A stretch of 64,000 nt of DNA from Paraclostridium dentum (GCF_012922555.1 NZ_WIPK01000002.1:275134-339133), one strand, 5' to 3'; shown: positions 15,776 to 23,356, counted from the stretch's first letter. Translations and numbers: made by a program. Notes: generated from the letters alone by a model not told the origin.

Positions 15776-15920
15776 AGATAGAAGTTTTAGCGACCTTTAA
15801 AGTATTTTTCAGCTTTGGAAGCAAAACTCACACTTTTCAAAATAAAATATAAAAAGATATAAGTTTTAGTGACTTTTAAAACATTTTTTCAGTTTTAGGA
15901 GCAAAACTTATATCTTTTTA
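15776..15920. repeat. Two tandem hairpin units between DUF2922 and yvrJ
   Basis: Two imperfect copies of a ~65-base unit (about 15776-15838 and 15853-15919). Each begins GAAGTTTTAG or TAAGTTTTAG and ends AGCAAAAC, so GTTTT and AAAAC can pair. The second copy has a long perfect stem AAGATATAAGTTTT / AAAACTTATATCTT and acts as a terminator. The inner part (GACNTTTAAA ... TTTTTCAGNTTT) is conserved between the copies although it is not part of the stem. Confidence 0.6.
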
Positions 15921-15926
15921 CTTACC

Positions 15927-16160
15927 CTATATAACTAAGTCATATCCAGTAATTGCAGTTTGAACTACTTTTGCTTCTAATGGAGCTTCTAACTCTTCAC
16001 CAAATCTAGGAGCAAATATGTTCTTTTCAACTATTTGTTCCATAGCAGCTTTTATTTCTTCCTCAGTTAAATCTTCTATAGGATCTGAAACAAATAAGCT
16101 TACTTTTCTTCCAAGAGTTGTAGAGAAAACCATTAATAATCTAGTTTCTATATTTCTCAT
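15927..16160 (-). CDS. DUF2922 family protein
   Basis: 77 residues, matching the DUF2922 family: an N-terminal FSTTLGRKVSLFVSDP strand pair, a DLTEEEIKAAMEQIVEKNIF helix and a C-terminal EAKVVQTAITGYDLVI strand. Function unknown. It co-occurs with DUF1659 and YvrJ in many Firmicutes. AAAGGGGATT lies 5-8 bases before the ATG. A GC-rich dispersed repeat separates it from the DUF1659 gene upstream. An N-truncated duplicate is at 9383-9589. Confidence 0.85.
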   Translation of the reverse strand: MRNIETRLLMVFSTTLGRKVSLFVSDPIEDLTEEEIKAAMEQIVEKNIFAPRFGEELEAPLEAKVVQTAITGYDLVI

Positions 16161-16183
16161 TTTCTAATCCCCTTTCTTTTTTT

Positions 16184-16250
16184 TTGAGCAACGGACAACG
16201 TCGTTGGCGACATAAAGTGGTTCGCAGACGTAGTCGCTTAAGCGAAGCGA
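16184..16250. repeat. GC-rich dispersed repeat element, copy 1
   Basis: GAGCAACGGAC followed by GTCGTTGGCGA and, further on, GCGAAGCGAATTTT, in a region otherwise very AT-rich. CAACGG / TCGTTG can form a hairpin. A shorter version (GAGCAACGGACGAAGTCGTT, then GTGGAGCGAATTTTTT) is at 44887-44932. Copy 1 has an insertion of about 20 bases (GTTCGCAGACGTAGTCGCTT). Probably a dispersed intergenic repeat. Confidence 0.6.
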
Positions 16251-16253
16251 ATT

Positions 16254-16502
16254 TTAATTTGCTGGTGCTAATTCTGTATTGTCTATTCTTACTACAGATA
16301 GCACATCATGTTTTTGTAGAGCGTTTAATATTTCACCTACATTGTAAACATCAATAGCTTTTGCTTCAGGATTAACATTTGAAAAACTTCTAGTTTTAAC
16401 TATAGTTCTTCCATTTTCACCCAAACCACAGTCATATTTAATTCTTAATGCTGACATTTGAGCAACTTCTGAAGTATTTGGAGCTAAATTCATATCTGCC
16501 AT
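16254..16502 (-). CDS. DUF1659 family protein
   Basis: 82 residues from the ATG that follows AAAGGAGGAATCAAA; a further-upstream in-frame start would overlap the ribosome site. The sequence (LRIKYDCGLGENGRTIVKTRSFSNVNPEA, then a helical VGEILNALQKHDVLSVVRIDNTEL) matches the DUF1659 family. No function is known. It leads a DUF1659-DUF2922-yvrJ unit read leftward. It has no duplicate at the left repeat. Confidence 0.85.
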   Translation of the reverse strand: MADMNLAPNTSEVAQMSALRIKYDCGLGENGRTIVKTRSFSNVNPEAKAIDVYNVGEILNALQKHDVLSVVRIDNTELAPAN

Positions 16503-16756
16503 TTTGATTCCTCCTTTTAACATTTAATTTAACTTAAGTATAGTAGGATGTTATTAAAGCAATCAAAGAAAGTAATTGAAGAAAATATTTGAAAGAGATA
16601 TTAAAACTGATAAATCTTTATAGTAGTTTGAAATATTTTACTAGAATAAACCTATTAAAAAAGTTATAGTTAAGCTACAGGATTTTAAAGAAAGAAAAGA
16701 AATTAATTCGTAATCATATTAAACTACGACACAAAAACTATTTATTAGGAGGAGAA

Positions 16757-17587
16757 ATGATAAAAAAATATAAATTGCCAATTTTGATGTTTTTGGTATT
16801 TGAAATAGTTGCAATTACATTATGGTTGGTATTGGATAATTGTTTTTACTTTTTTAATTTTTCATATATTGGAATTTGTATTGCGATAGGCTTATTTCTT
16901 CATATTAAAAAGTTTAAATATGCTCGACTTGTAGTGCAATTTAGTGTTGGTTTATACATGTTAGTGTATTTAGGATTAATTTGTCAAGAAAATATGTTGA
17001 TTGAGGGGTTTTGGTATTATCTGTGTTTAGGAGTATTTCAAGCAGCAGTAATACATTATGTTATTGCAAAGATATGCGGTCCTTTTATATTTGGACGGGG
17101 TTGGTGTGGATATGCATGTTGGACGGCAATGATACTTGATTTTCTTCCATACAAAATACCACAAGCCCCACGCAAGAAAAAAATTGGCTTTGCAAAATAC
17201 ATTTTGTTTGTATTTTCATTTGCGTTTGTAGGAACTTTGTTTATTTTGCAGATACCAAATTTAGAGAAAATTATGTTTATTAGTTTTATTATCGGTAATA
17301 TATTATATTATATTGTTGGAATAGCTATTGCATTTTTGTTTAAAGACAATCGAGCATTTTGCAAATATATTTGTCCAGTAACCATTTTTTTAAAACCAGC
17401 AAGTTATTTTTCTATATTAAGAGTAAAGTGCGACAAAGAAAAATGTATCAATTGTGGAAAGTGTAAAAAAGTATGTCCTATGAATGTAGATGTTATTAAT
17501 AATAATCGAAATAGAGAAAATGGAACAGAATGTATTTTATGTACTGATTGCATAAATCAATGTTCTCAAAAAGCATTACACTTTTAA
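16757..17587 (+). CDS. Membrane polyferredoxin (NapH/CcoG-like 4Fe-4S protein)
   Basis: 276 residues. About five to six membrane helices; cytoplasmic-side motifs GRGWCGYACW (about residues 114-123) and FCKYICPVTIF (about 202-212) are the CxxxC and CxxxCP pairs of the NapH/NosR/CcoG group. A C-terminal bacterial ferredoxin domain has two cluster motifs (CINCGKCKKVCP; CILCTDCINQC). It should pass electrons through or across the membrane. CcoG-type relatives reduce Cu(II), so a link with the copper island just upstream is tempting but unproven. AGGAGGAGAA precedes the ATG. Monocistronic with its own terminator. Confidence 0.85.
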   Translation: MIKKYKLPILMFLVFEIVAITLWLVLDNCFYFFNFSYIGICIAIGLFLHIKKFKYARLVVQFSVGLYMLVYLGLICQENMLIEGFWYYLCLGVFQAAVIHYVIAKICGPFIFGRGWCGYACWTAMILDFLPYKIPQAPRKKKIGFAKYILFVFSFAFVGTLFILQIPNLEKIMFISFIIGNILYYIVGIAIAFLFKDNRAFCKYICPVTIFLKPASYFSILRVKCDKEKCINCGKCKKVCPMNVDVINNNRNRENGTECILCTDCINQCSQKALHF

Positions 17588-17635
17588 ACATACATTACGA
17601 GTATAATCTTTAGTTATTTAAAAAAATAAAGAAAT

Positions 17636-17665
17636 AAAAGGACCACTAATTCATCGGTCCTTTTT
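17636..17665 (+). terminator. Terminator after polyferredoxin gene
   Basis: Stem AAAAGGACC / GGTCCTTTT with an 11-base loop and T-run, between convergent genes. Confidence 0.8.
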
Positions 17666-17698
17666 AAATATATTATTTTCAATAATATTTATATAGAA

Positions 17699-18277
17699 TT
17701 AAGTAGTTATATAAGTATCTTTAAAACCTTTAGAAATAACTTCATTTCTGAGTTTTACGGCATTATCTCTAATATTAAATGCACCTATACATACTCTGTA
17801 AAAAGGGTCTTCACTTTCTATTTTCTTATTTACAAATCCAAGCAAAGTAGAAGCTATAGTATTAGCTGCATTTCTTATATACATTTCATTAGAACAAGAA
17901 GCTTCAACAGAATTATTTGATATAAAATCAATTTCTATAATTACAGCAGGCATTTTACTATGTTTTAAAACTGAGAATTTTTTAGATACCTTAACACCAC
18001 GATTTGGAGTATTAAGTTTATTAGAAAGATTTGAAGATAAATTAGTAGCTAATTTACATATTTTATTATTAGTATCATATATCCAAGTTTCAGTTCCTTT
18101 TGCAGATTTGTTTGCAGAAGAGTTCATATGAATATTTACAAAGTAATCACAGTTTTCATTATTAGCTTTAGTAGTACGATAAGATAAAGAATAAAACTTA
18201 TCTTCTTCTTTTTTACCATTAGAGCCAACAGATCCAGAGTCTTTACCTCCATGACCAAAATCTAAATACCATTTCAT
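17699..18277 (-). CDS. N-acetylmuramoyl-L-alanine amidase (Amidase_3) with SPOR-like tail
   Basis: 192 residues. It starts MKWYLDFGHGGKDSG (first zinc His), then NIHMNSS (second zinc His) and VIIEIDFISN (catalytic Glu), as in phage/CwlA-type amidases that cut the amide between muramic acid and stem peptide. The tail (DPFYRVCIGAFNIRDNAVKL) resembles a SPOR domain but stops early. Compared with relatives, about 25 residues seem to be missing between GSNGKKEED and KFYSLSYRT, where the first long helix should be, so this may be a shortened and impaired enzyme. AGGAGGT precedes the ATG. Probably a prophage lysis remnant. Confidence 0.75.
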   Translation of the reverse strand: MKWYLDFGHGGKDSGSVGSNGKKEEDKFYSLSYRTTKANNENCDYFVNIHMNSSANKSAKGTETWIYDTNNKICKLATNLSSNLSNKLNTPNRGVKVSKKFSVLKHSKMPAVIIEIDFISNNSVEASCSNEMYIRNAANTIASTLLGFVNKKIESEDPFYRVCIGAFNIRDNAVKLRNEVISKGFKDTYITT

Positions 18278-18533
18278 ATATGTACCTCCTAAATTTATTA
18301 TCTAGGTAAGATTAGCACAGGCAGTTTTAAGTAGGAAAATAAAGTACTTGAAGAATAGAGTTGAAAGGATTCATTAAATAGGAAAAAATTTATAAGATTA
18401 CTTAAGAATAAAAAATTAACTAATAGTTAAAAAAATTAAACTATCCTTTAACTATGGATCCATTGTTTAGAAATTTACATGAAGGTATAATTAAATCACT
18501 AGATAAAAAAGATAAATTAAAAGGAGAATAGTA

Positions 18534-19595
18534 ATGGAATTACATATTGGGGAAGTTATATATAAATTAAGAAAAGAAAAAGGGATTAAACAAGAGGTAC
18601 TCGCAGATGCAGTGGGGGTATCTGTAGCAGCTGTATCAAAATGGGAAAGTAAGAAGTCTTATCCAGATATAACTTTACTACCTTCTATTGCTAGATTTTT
18701 TAATACTACTACAGATAGACTTTTAAGTTATGAAATAGAAATTTCTAATGATGAAGTTATGAATCTTATGAAAAAATGTGCAGCTATATTTGAGAAAGAA
18801 AGCATTGAAAATGGAATAAGAGCTTGTGAAGGTTACATAAGACAACATCCAAATAACATGTTCTTAAAATTTAGAGCAGGTTCTTTATATATGATGTCTT
18901 TAGCTAGTGCGACAAGTGAAGACGAAGCCAAAATTATGATTAACAAGGCTATAAAATTATTAGAGATATCTTCTAATAGTGATATACAGGAAATAAGCGA
19001 ATCTTCAAAATACATATTAAGTAGTTTATATACTATGAATGAACAAGAAGATAAGGCCGAAGAGGTTTTACTAAGTTTGCCTAAGGTTAATATGAATAGA
19101 GAAGATATGTTGGTTGGACTATATATTAATCAAGGTAAATATGATAAAGCAAAAAAGAGTTTAAGAGATTTAACATATAAAAAATTGAGTAATATAATAA
19201 TTTCATTAGATGGATATGTTAGTTTATTTTTCAAGGAAGATGATATGATAAAAGCTAAAGAAGTTTTATATATCAAAGATAAACTTTTAGAGATATTTGA
19301 CTTAGAAAATATATATTACAATAGTAGAAATTTAATGTTTTCAGATATATATGTAAAAGAGAAAGATATAGATAGAGCTTTAGATTGCATAGAAAATATT
19401 ATAGATAACATAGATAAGGATTATAACTTTAAAAATCACTTGCTATTTGAAGGAATAGAATTATTTGAAGGAGTTCACTCTAAACAATATCAAATAATAA
19501 ATTTAAAAAAATTATTAATGACTGACGATAGATATGAGTTTTTAAAGAATAATGCAAGATATAAAAATATAGTTAAGCAGTTAGAAAATATATAA
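18534..19595 (+). CDS. XRE-type regulator with TPR-like C-terminal repeats
   Basis: 353 residues. An N-terminal helix-turn-helix (about 8-62: IYKLRKEKGIKQEVLADAVGVSVAAVSKWESKKSYPD) is followed by about 280 residues of short helices resembling tetratricopeptide repeats. This architecture is common in clostridial regulators, some of which bind peptides (RRNPP-like); no adjacent propeptide gene is obvious. AAAAGGAG lies 8 bases before the ATG. Target genes unknown; the type I toxin-antitoxin locus lies directly downstream. Confidence 0.85.
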   Translation: MELHIGEVIYKLRKEKGIKQEVLADAVGVSVAAVSKWESKKSYPDITLLPSIARFFNTTTDRLLSYEIEISNDEVMNLMKKCAAIFEKESIENGIRACEGYIRQHPNNMFLKFRAGSLYMMSLASATSEDEAKIMINKAIKLLEISSNSDIQEISESSKYILSSLYTMNEQEDKAEEVLLSLPKVNMNREDMLVGLYINQGKYDKAKKSLRDLTYKKLSNIIISLDGYVSLFFKEDDMIKAKEVLYIKDKLLEIFDLENIYYNSRNLMFSDIYVKEKDIDRALDCIENIIDNIDKDYNFKNHLLFEGIELFEGVHSKQYQIINLKKLLMTDDRYEFLKNNARYKNIVKQLENI

Positions 19596-19773
19596 TATAT
19601 CGTGCTGATTATATTTAAATAAGCTAAATAGAATTAAATGAGAGCATGAAATTAAGAAAAATAGTTTTAACATTAGTAGTATATATGACGCTAAATTAAT
19701 TTTTAAGATTGCGAAGTTAAATAAGAATGCAAATAGTAGTTTATTTTTAATATATTTGTAGTATAATATAAGT

Positions 19774-19920
19774 ATTAACATGTAAAAAAAGAAACTATAG
19801 TCTAGTGGAATAGAGTGTGGTTTCTATGTATTAAATAGAATAACTAATTCTTTCTATTGTGATCACATTTATCACAATAGCTACCACTCTTTCTATTGCC
19901 AGTAGAAGAGTGGTTTTTTA
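19774..19920 (+). ncRNA. Putative antisense RNA antitoxin of type I system
   Basis: A TATAAT box at 19762-19767 would start a plus-strand RNA near 19774. A strong terminator (ACCACTCTT / AAGAGTGGT, arms 19883-19891 and 19906-19914, then six T) would end it near 19920. This roughly 145-base RNA is fully complementary to the 3' part of the small toxin-like gene on the other strand. Inferred from promoter and terminator pattern; not a known Rfam match that I can name. Confidence 0.55.
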
Positions 19921-20073
19921 ATGTATCGTATAAGTAACAAGTCAGTATACCAATTATTATGGTATCTGAATTGTGTAATAACAATTTAAAAATTTCCATA
20001 CCATTCACCTCCTTTCATTAGAAAGTAGGTATTTATCTGTATAGAAATCCACCACTCTTAAACTATAGTTTCT
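19790..20073. repeat. Inverted repeat bounding the small toxin-like gene
   Basis: Arms 19790-19827 and 20041-20073 both read AGAAACTATAG inward from their ends, continue with imperfect matches (GAGTGTGG / GAGTGGTGG) and finish with TTTCTAT. The minus-strand transcript starts in one arm and ends in the other, so its 5' and 3' ends can pair. An additional perfect hairpin, CTATTGTGAT / ATCACAATAG, lies inside. Alternatively these are ends of a 285-bp miniature element. Confidence 0.65.
19844..19999 (-). CDS. Putative type I toxin, 51-residue membrane peptide
   Basis: 51 residues: a hydrophobic helix (MEIFKLLLHNSDTIIIGILT, continuing CYLYDTL) then a polar basic tail (KNHSSTGNRKSG, then CDKCDHNRKN). 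AAAGGAGGTG precedes the ATG at ideal spacing. A minus-strand TATAAT (20083-20088, extended TG) would start the mRNA near 20077, and a T-run at 19784-19790 would end it. Small hydrophobic peptide, convergent antisense RNA and mRNA-end pairing are the marks of type I toxins, many of which are known in Clostridioides. The CxxC tail is unusual. Toxicity is inferred. Confidence 0.6.
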   Translation of the reverse strand: MEIFKLLLHNSDTIIIGILTCYLYDTLKNHSSTGNRKSGSYCDKCDHNRKN

Positions 20074-20181
20074 CAGAACCTAATTATATCATATTTTAAA
20101 ACTGTATTATATAAAAACATAGTATATAAATCACGATAAGAGTTAATAATCCTTATATAAGAAATAATAAGGAGTGGTAGT

Positions 20182-20460
20182 ATGAGTTCATTTGAAGGTT
20201 TATATACATTTGCAGATGTAGCTAGTATGTATAATATAGATCAATCAACATTAAGACATAACGTTGGGAGTAGATTTGTTGATGGAGAAGATGTTAAGAA
20301 GTTAGGTAAAACTTGGATAGTTAGAGAAGAAGCTTTAGTAAGAGAATTTGGGTTTATTCCAGAAAATAATGAAGAAGCTCCTAATGTAAGAAAAAAGCCA
20401 GGAAGAAAAAGTGCATTTGATAAGTGTAAAGAAGCTTACTTAAACGGTGAGATTAAATAA
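20182..20460 (+). CDS. Helix-turn-helix protein (HTH_59-like), phage-type regulator
   Basis: 92 residues. The N-terminal part (YTFADVASMYNIDQSTLRHNVGSRFVDGEDVKKLGKTWIVREEALVREFG) matches small proteins of the HTH_59 type, which read like MerR/excisionase-fold DNA-binding domains. The tail is basic (NVRKKPGRKSAFDKCKEAYLNGEIK, with an AT-hook-like KPGRKS). AAGGAGTGG lies upstream of the ATG. Followed after 8 bases by a structured RNA-like element and then by a Mor-like activator gene. Role unknown; a regulator of a mobile element or toxin system is likely. Confidence 0.65.
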   Translation: MSSFEGLYTFADVASMYNIDQSTLRHNVGSRFVDGEDVKKLGKTWIVREEALVREFGFIPENNEEAPNVRKKPGRKSAFDKCKEAYLNGEIK

Positions 20461-20467
20461 TAATGTT

Positions 20468-20563
20468 AGATATCATCTCTTGCAGACATGATATCTTTAG
20501 ATTTATATAAAAAGTAAGGAACAAGGCAAGAATGCAAAGAACGCATACTTGCCTTGTTCTTTT
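20468..20563 (+). ncRNA. Two-hairpin element, copy 1 (candidate structured RNA)
   Basis: Hairpin 1 (20468-20496): AGATATCAT / ATGATATCT around CTCTTGCAGAC. Hairpin 2 (20519-20563): GAACAAGGCAAG / CTTGCCTTGTTC, an A-A mismatch, ATGC / GCAT, loop AAAGAAC, then a short T-rich end. The same layout, with different stem bases but similar loops and linker (TTTATATAAAAA), occurs at 23508-23599. It may be a leader or terminator between the HTH gene and the Mor-like gene, or an independent RNA. Confidence 0.5.
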
Positions 20564-20678
20564 GTAAACTAAACTGAATTTAAAATAAACCTGATATAAG
20601 GATAAAGGTTATAGATAAAGAACTGTATAATATATGTATAGAGTTAAATATAAGTTTAGATTTATGGAGGTGTATTTA

Positions 20679-20936
20679 ATGTTAGAAGAATTGACTTTAG
20701 AGGATATACCAAAAACACATAAGGATATTGCTGAATATATAGGAATAGATGCTTTTAAGAAGCTGGTTGAGTTACTAGGAGGGAGTTCTTTATATATACC
20801 TAAAGAAGCCTCTTTGACTAGACCAATTAGAAATAGAGTTATTAGAGAAAAGTTTAATGGAGATTATAGAGTGTTGGCTAGAAAGTATGATATAAGTGAA
20901 GCTCAAGTTAGAAATATATTAGGGGAAATGCATTAA
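20679..20936 (+). CDS. Mor-family transcription activator-like protein
   Basis: 85 residues from the ATG that follows TGGAGGTG; upstream in-frame codons lack a ribosome site. LEDIPKTHKDIAEYIGIDAFKKLVELLGGSSLYIP followed by RNRVIREKFNGDYRVLARKYDISEAQVRNIL is the typical layout of Mor/C activators of Mu-like phages: a dimerisation strand region then a C-terminal helix-turn-helix. Such genes occur singly in many Clostridia. Its target is unknown. It sits downstream of the HTH_59-like gene and the two-hairpin element. Confidence 0.8.
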   Translation: MLEELTLEDIPKTHKDIAEYIGIDAFKKLVELLGGSSLYIPKEASLTRPIRNRVIREKFNGDYRVLARKYDISEAQVRNILGEMH

Positions 20937-21024
20937 AAAATATTTATAATTCAAAAGTTAAAACAATCGATAATGTGATTTATCTTAGATGTAAAGAAAG
21001 TTAATATAATAAATTTTATTAGGG

Positions 21025-21381
21025 GTGAGATCTATAAATAGTTTAGTTATCGACGGAGATTATAAACATTCGTTTATTTCAACATCTAAAGAATCAGGAA
21101 GTTTAAGGATAGAGGGAAAACAATCTAGTATTGAACTTTCTAAAAGTAATATTGATAAATATGACATAGTATATATAGAGTACAAAAAAAGTATTATTGA
21201 TATAGTATCAAGGGTTTTTATATGTTGCTATTTCATAGGTATATTGGGGATATTAGCTGGATTTACGGCTAATAATGCATACGAATCATATAAAATAATT
21301 GATGTTGAATTTAAAGATGGAAAGAAAAGTAGGATTAAAATTAATAAGAAACAATTCAAGCAATTGCTTGGAATAATCTAA
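21025..21381 (+). CDS. Hypothetical protein with one membrane segment
   Basis: Up to 118 residues. A polar strand-rich N-terminal part (SGSLRIEGKQSSIELSKSNIDKYDIVYIEYK) is followed by one or two membrane helices (about residues 60-82) and a basic C-terminus (KDGKKSRIKINKKQFKQLL). The GTG at 21025 is the first possible start, but AGGGG directly abuts it, so the true start is uncertain. The sequence looks like a small PH-like or membrane-stress protein but I do not recognise a family. Confidence 0.5.
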   Translation: MRSINSLVIDGDYKHSFISTSKESGSLRIEGKQSSIELSKSNIDKYDIVYIEYKKSIIDIVSRVFICCYFIGILGILAGFTANNAYESYKIIDVEFKDGKKSRIKINKKQFKQLLGII

Positions 21382-21583
21382 CTTTTATGCAATTAGCCAG
21401 ATTATATAAATTTGATATGATAATATACAATTGTTAATATGTAATTATAAAATATAATAGTTAATAACATTGGAATCAATTTTATAACTATGGAATGAAA
21501 TTCATTAACTTACATTTATTAGGGATTAGATGGATAGGAAATATGCACCAATATAAAAATAAAAAATAATAAGGGGTTAAAAT

Positions 21584-22057
21584 ATGAAGAATGAAGATAA
21601 ATCAGTAAAGAATATGTGGGAGAGCTATCTAAACTCCATGGGGGAGTGTAGTAAGAGTAGTAATAAAGTTTATGATTCATGGCATTTTTGTGATAATGAA
21701 AAAAGTGCTAATAAGCTAGCAGATTTAGTATTAGATGGAGTAAAAAAAGGAACTACATCACTTTATGATTTATATAAGGTAGACAATGAACCAATACCAA
21801 AAAAAGATGAATATAGTGTTGTTACAGATTGGAATGGTATTGCAAAATGTGTTATAAGAACAAAAGAGATTTTTGTATTACCATTTACAGATGTAGATGA
21901 AAGACTTGCGAGTATAGAGGGAGAGGGAGATAAATCTTTAAGATACTGGAGAGAAGCACACATAGATTTCTTTAAAAGAGAACTAGAAGCATTAAATATG
22001 GAATTTATAGAGGATATGTTAGTTGTATTTGAGGAATTTGAAGTAGTATACAAATAA
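21584..22057 (+). CDS. ASCH-domain protein
   Basis: 157 residues. The ASCH fold (a PUA-like beta barrel linked to RNA binding or small-molecule amidohydrolase activity) is recognised from KGTTSLYDLY, a conserved basic/Thr motif near residues 55-64, IPKKDEYSVVTDWNGIAKCVIRTKEIFVLPFTDVDERLASIEGEG in the middle, and SLRYWREAHIDFFKRE. N-terminal MWESYL and length are typical of bacterial stand-alone ASCH proteins. AAGGGG precedes the ATG. The chemistry is not established for this subgroup. Single gene, followed by a terminator. Confidence 0.85.
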   Translation: MKNEDKSVKNMWESYLNSMGECSKSSNKVYDSWHFCDNEKSANKLADLVLDGVKKGTTSLYDLYKVDNEPIPKKDEYSVVTDWNGIAKCVIRTKEIFVLPFTDVDERLASIEGEGDKSLRYWREAHIDFFKRELEALNMEFIEDMLVVFEEFEVVYK

Positions 22058-22090
22058 AAATCGATATGTCAAAAAGTATGATGAAAAAAT

Positions 22091-22138
22091 AAGATATTAT
22101 TAAAGAGTGCTAATAGTTTTCCTCTTTAATAATACTTT
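22091..22138 (+). terminator. Terminator after ASCH gene
   Basis: Stem TATTATTAAAGAG / CTCTTTAATAATA with a 16-base loop and T-run, between convergent genes. Confidence 0.75.
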
Positions 22139-22185
22139 TTAGTACGAAATATATTAAGATTATAATATATTAAAAAAACAAAAGC

Positions 22186-22398
22186 TTACATATCGTCATC
22201 AATATATTCTAGAATATCACCAGGCTGACATTCTAGTACTTTACAAAGTTCATTTAAAGTTGAAAACCTAATTGCTTTGGCTTTGTTATTTTTTAATATA
22301 GATAAGTTCGCATTTGTAATATCAATTTTTTTTGCTAAATCTTTAAGTGTAATTTTTCTTTTAGCCATTACTATATCTAAGTTAACTATTATACCCAT
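22186..22398 (-). CDS. Small XRE-family regulator paired with DUF2975
   Basis: 70 residues. It reads MGIIVNLDIVMAKRKITLKDLAKKIDITNANLSILKNNKAKAIRFSTLNELCKVLECQPGDILEY in full, a compact Cro/CI-type helix-turn-helix of the YozG kind. The start at 22398 keeps the family's IVNLD segment; the internal ATG (MAKRK) is an alternative. It lies 10 bases downstream of the DUF2975 membrane gene in one transcription unit. This pairing of a small HTH protein with a DUF2975 membrane protein is common in Firmicutes and is thought to act as a membrane-linked regulatory pair. Confidence 0.85.
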   Translation of the reverse strand: MGIIVNLDIVMAKRKITLKDLAKKIDITNANLSILKNNKAKAIRFSTLNELCKVLECQPGDILEYIDDDM

Positions 22399-22408
22399 TG
22401 TATTTCTC

Positions 22409-22891
22409 TTATACAGTTAAATCATTTTCATTTTTTATTGTTGTTGCTTCATTAATAGTATCTCCAATAACAAAGCATAAAAGAGCTAATATAAAATATA
22501 TAGCCATTTGTGGTGTAATAAAAATTCCTGGGAATAAATCTATTATTCTCATTCCTGTTACACCATTACATAACATACAGATATAATTTAGTGCTAAGTT
22601 TATAAATAGTAAATACCCTAATTTTCTAAATCGTTTTGTATTTTCTGTTATAAAAATGTTTGTTCCAGAGCTATCTACTATTTTTAATAATATAATAAAC
22701 ATAATAAAATAAGATACTCCTACTAAAAATATACTTATTGCAGATACTAACTTATTTGCATTTCCGAAGCTTCCTAAAATATATGGAATTCCCCCAAATA
22801 TACTAAGTATAAGCATTATCCCCCACATAAAAATTGATACTGTTAATGCATAATATAGCGTATTCTTTGTTTTTCTTGAATTATTTAACAT
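22409..22891 (-). CDS. DUF2975 membrane protein
   Basis: 160 residues with four membrane helices (about 14-38, 45-70, 90-110 and 125-147) and the DUF2975 signature between helices 2 and 3 (LKIVDSSGTNIFITENTKRFRKLGYLLF). AAGGGGGC lies 9 bases before the ATG. First gene of a two-gene unit with the small XRE regulator. The function of the family is unknown; it is probably a membrane partner that controls the regulator or is controlled by it. Confidence 0.85.
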   Translation of the reverse strand: MLNNSRKTKNTLYYALTVSIFMWGIMLILSIFGGIPYILGSFGNANKLVSAISIFLVGVSYFIMFIILLKIVDSSGTNIFITENTKRFRKLGYLLFINLALNYICMLCNGVTGMRIIDLFPGIFITPQMAIYFILALLCFVIGDTINEATTIKNENDLTV

Positions 22892-23029
22892 GAAAAATGC
22901 CCCCTTTTATTTTATTATACCACTACTATTATTCCTTAACAATAACATATTATTGTTTATCAATAAAAATATTGGGGCTAAATTTGGTAATAAGATATAT
23001 ACTGTCTTGCAAATTGGAGGTACCTATTC

Positions 23030-23356
23030 TTATTTCTTTCTATATTTTCCTTCAATTTTTATTGTATAGACAGTCATTAATATAATAACTTCTAAAATAG
23101 TACCTATCAATGTAATTATTATAAATGGAGAGTTTTGCTCTCCTAATAATGGTATTCCTAATAATATAAAGAAAAAACCATATATACACCATAGCTTTCC
23201 TAAGGATTTGTTATACGCTTTTATATTTTTCACTTCTATTGAAGGTGTTTTTCCATTTGTCCAAAAACCAATAGCGATTTCTTTTTTAGATTTAATACAG
23301 TAAATTCCTTCCCCAATAAAAAACATTCCCGACAGTGTCCATATTATAAACCCCAT
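23030..23356 (-). CDS. DUF3784-like membrane protein
   Basis: 108 residues with three membrane segments (about 2-18, 55-72 and 78-97) and a polar loop (FWTNGKTPSIEVKNIKAYNKSLGKLWCIYG). The FW-N loop, the N-K-(S)LGK-W segment between helices and the overall topology resemble DUF3784 proteins. AAGGGGG precedes the ATG. It shares strand with the DUF2975 pair downstream but is about 140 bases away. Function unknown. Confidence 0.65.
   Translation of the reverse strand: MGFIIWTLSGMFFIGEGIYCIKSKKEIAIGFWTNGKTPSIEVKNIKAYNKSLGKLWCIYGFFFILLGIPLLGEQNSPFIIITLIGTILEVIILMTVYTIKIEGKYRKK

Larger units (their letters stand above)
15538..16150. repeat. Right (complete) copy of DUF2922-yvrJ direct repeat
   Basis: Same orientation and nearly same coding sequence as 9103-9600. 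Here the unit is intact and continues upstream into a DUF1659 gene, so this is likely the parental locus. Recombination between the two copies would remove about 6.4 kb holding exactly the copper genes. Confidence 0.85.

Noticed and set aside
19581-19781. 66-residue minus-strand hydrophobic frame after the XRE regulator
   Set aside because: No ribosome site; lies over the presumed toxin mRNA terminator and the promoter of the antisense RNA.
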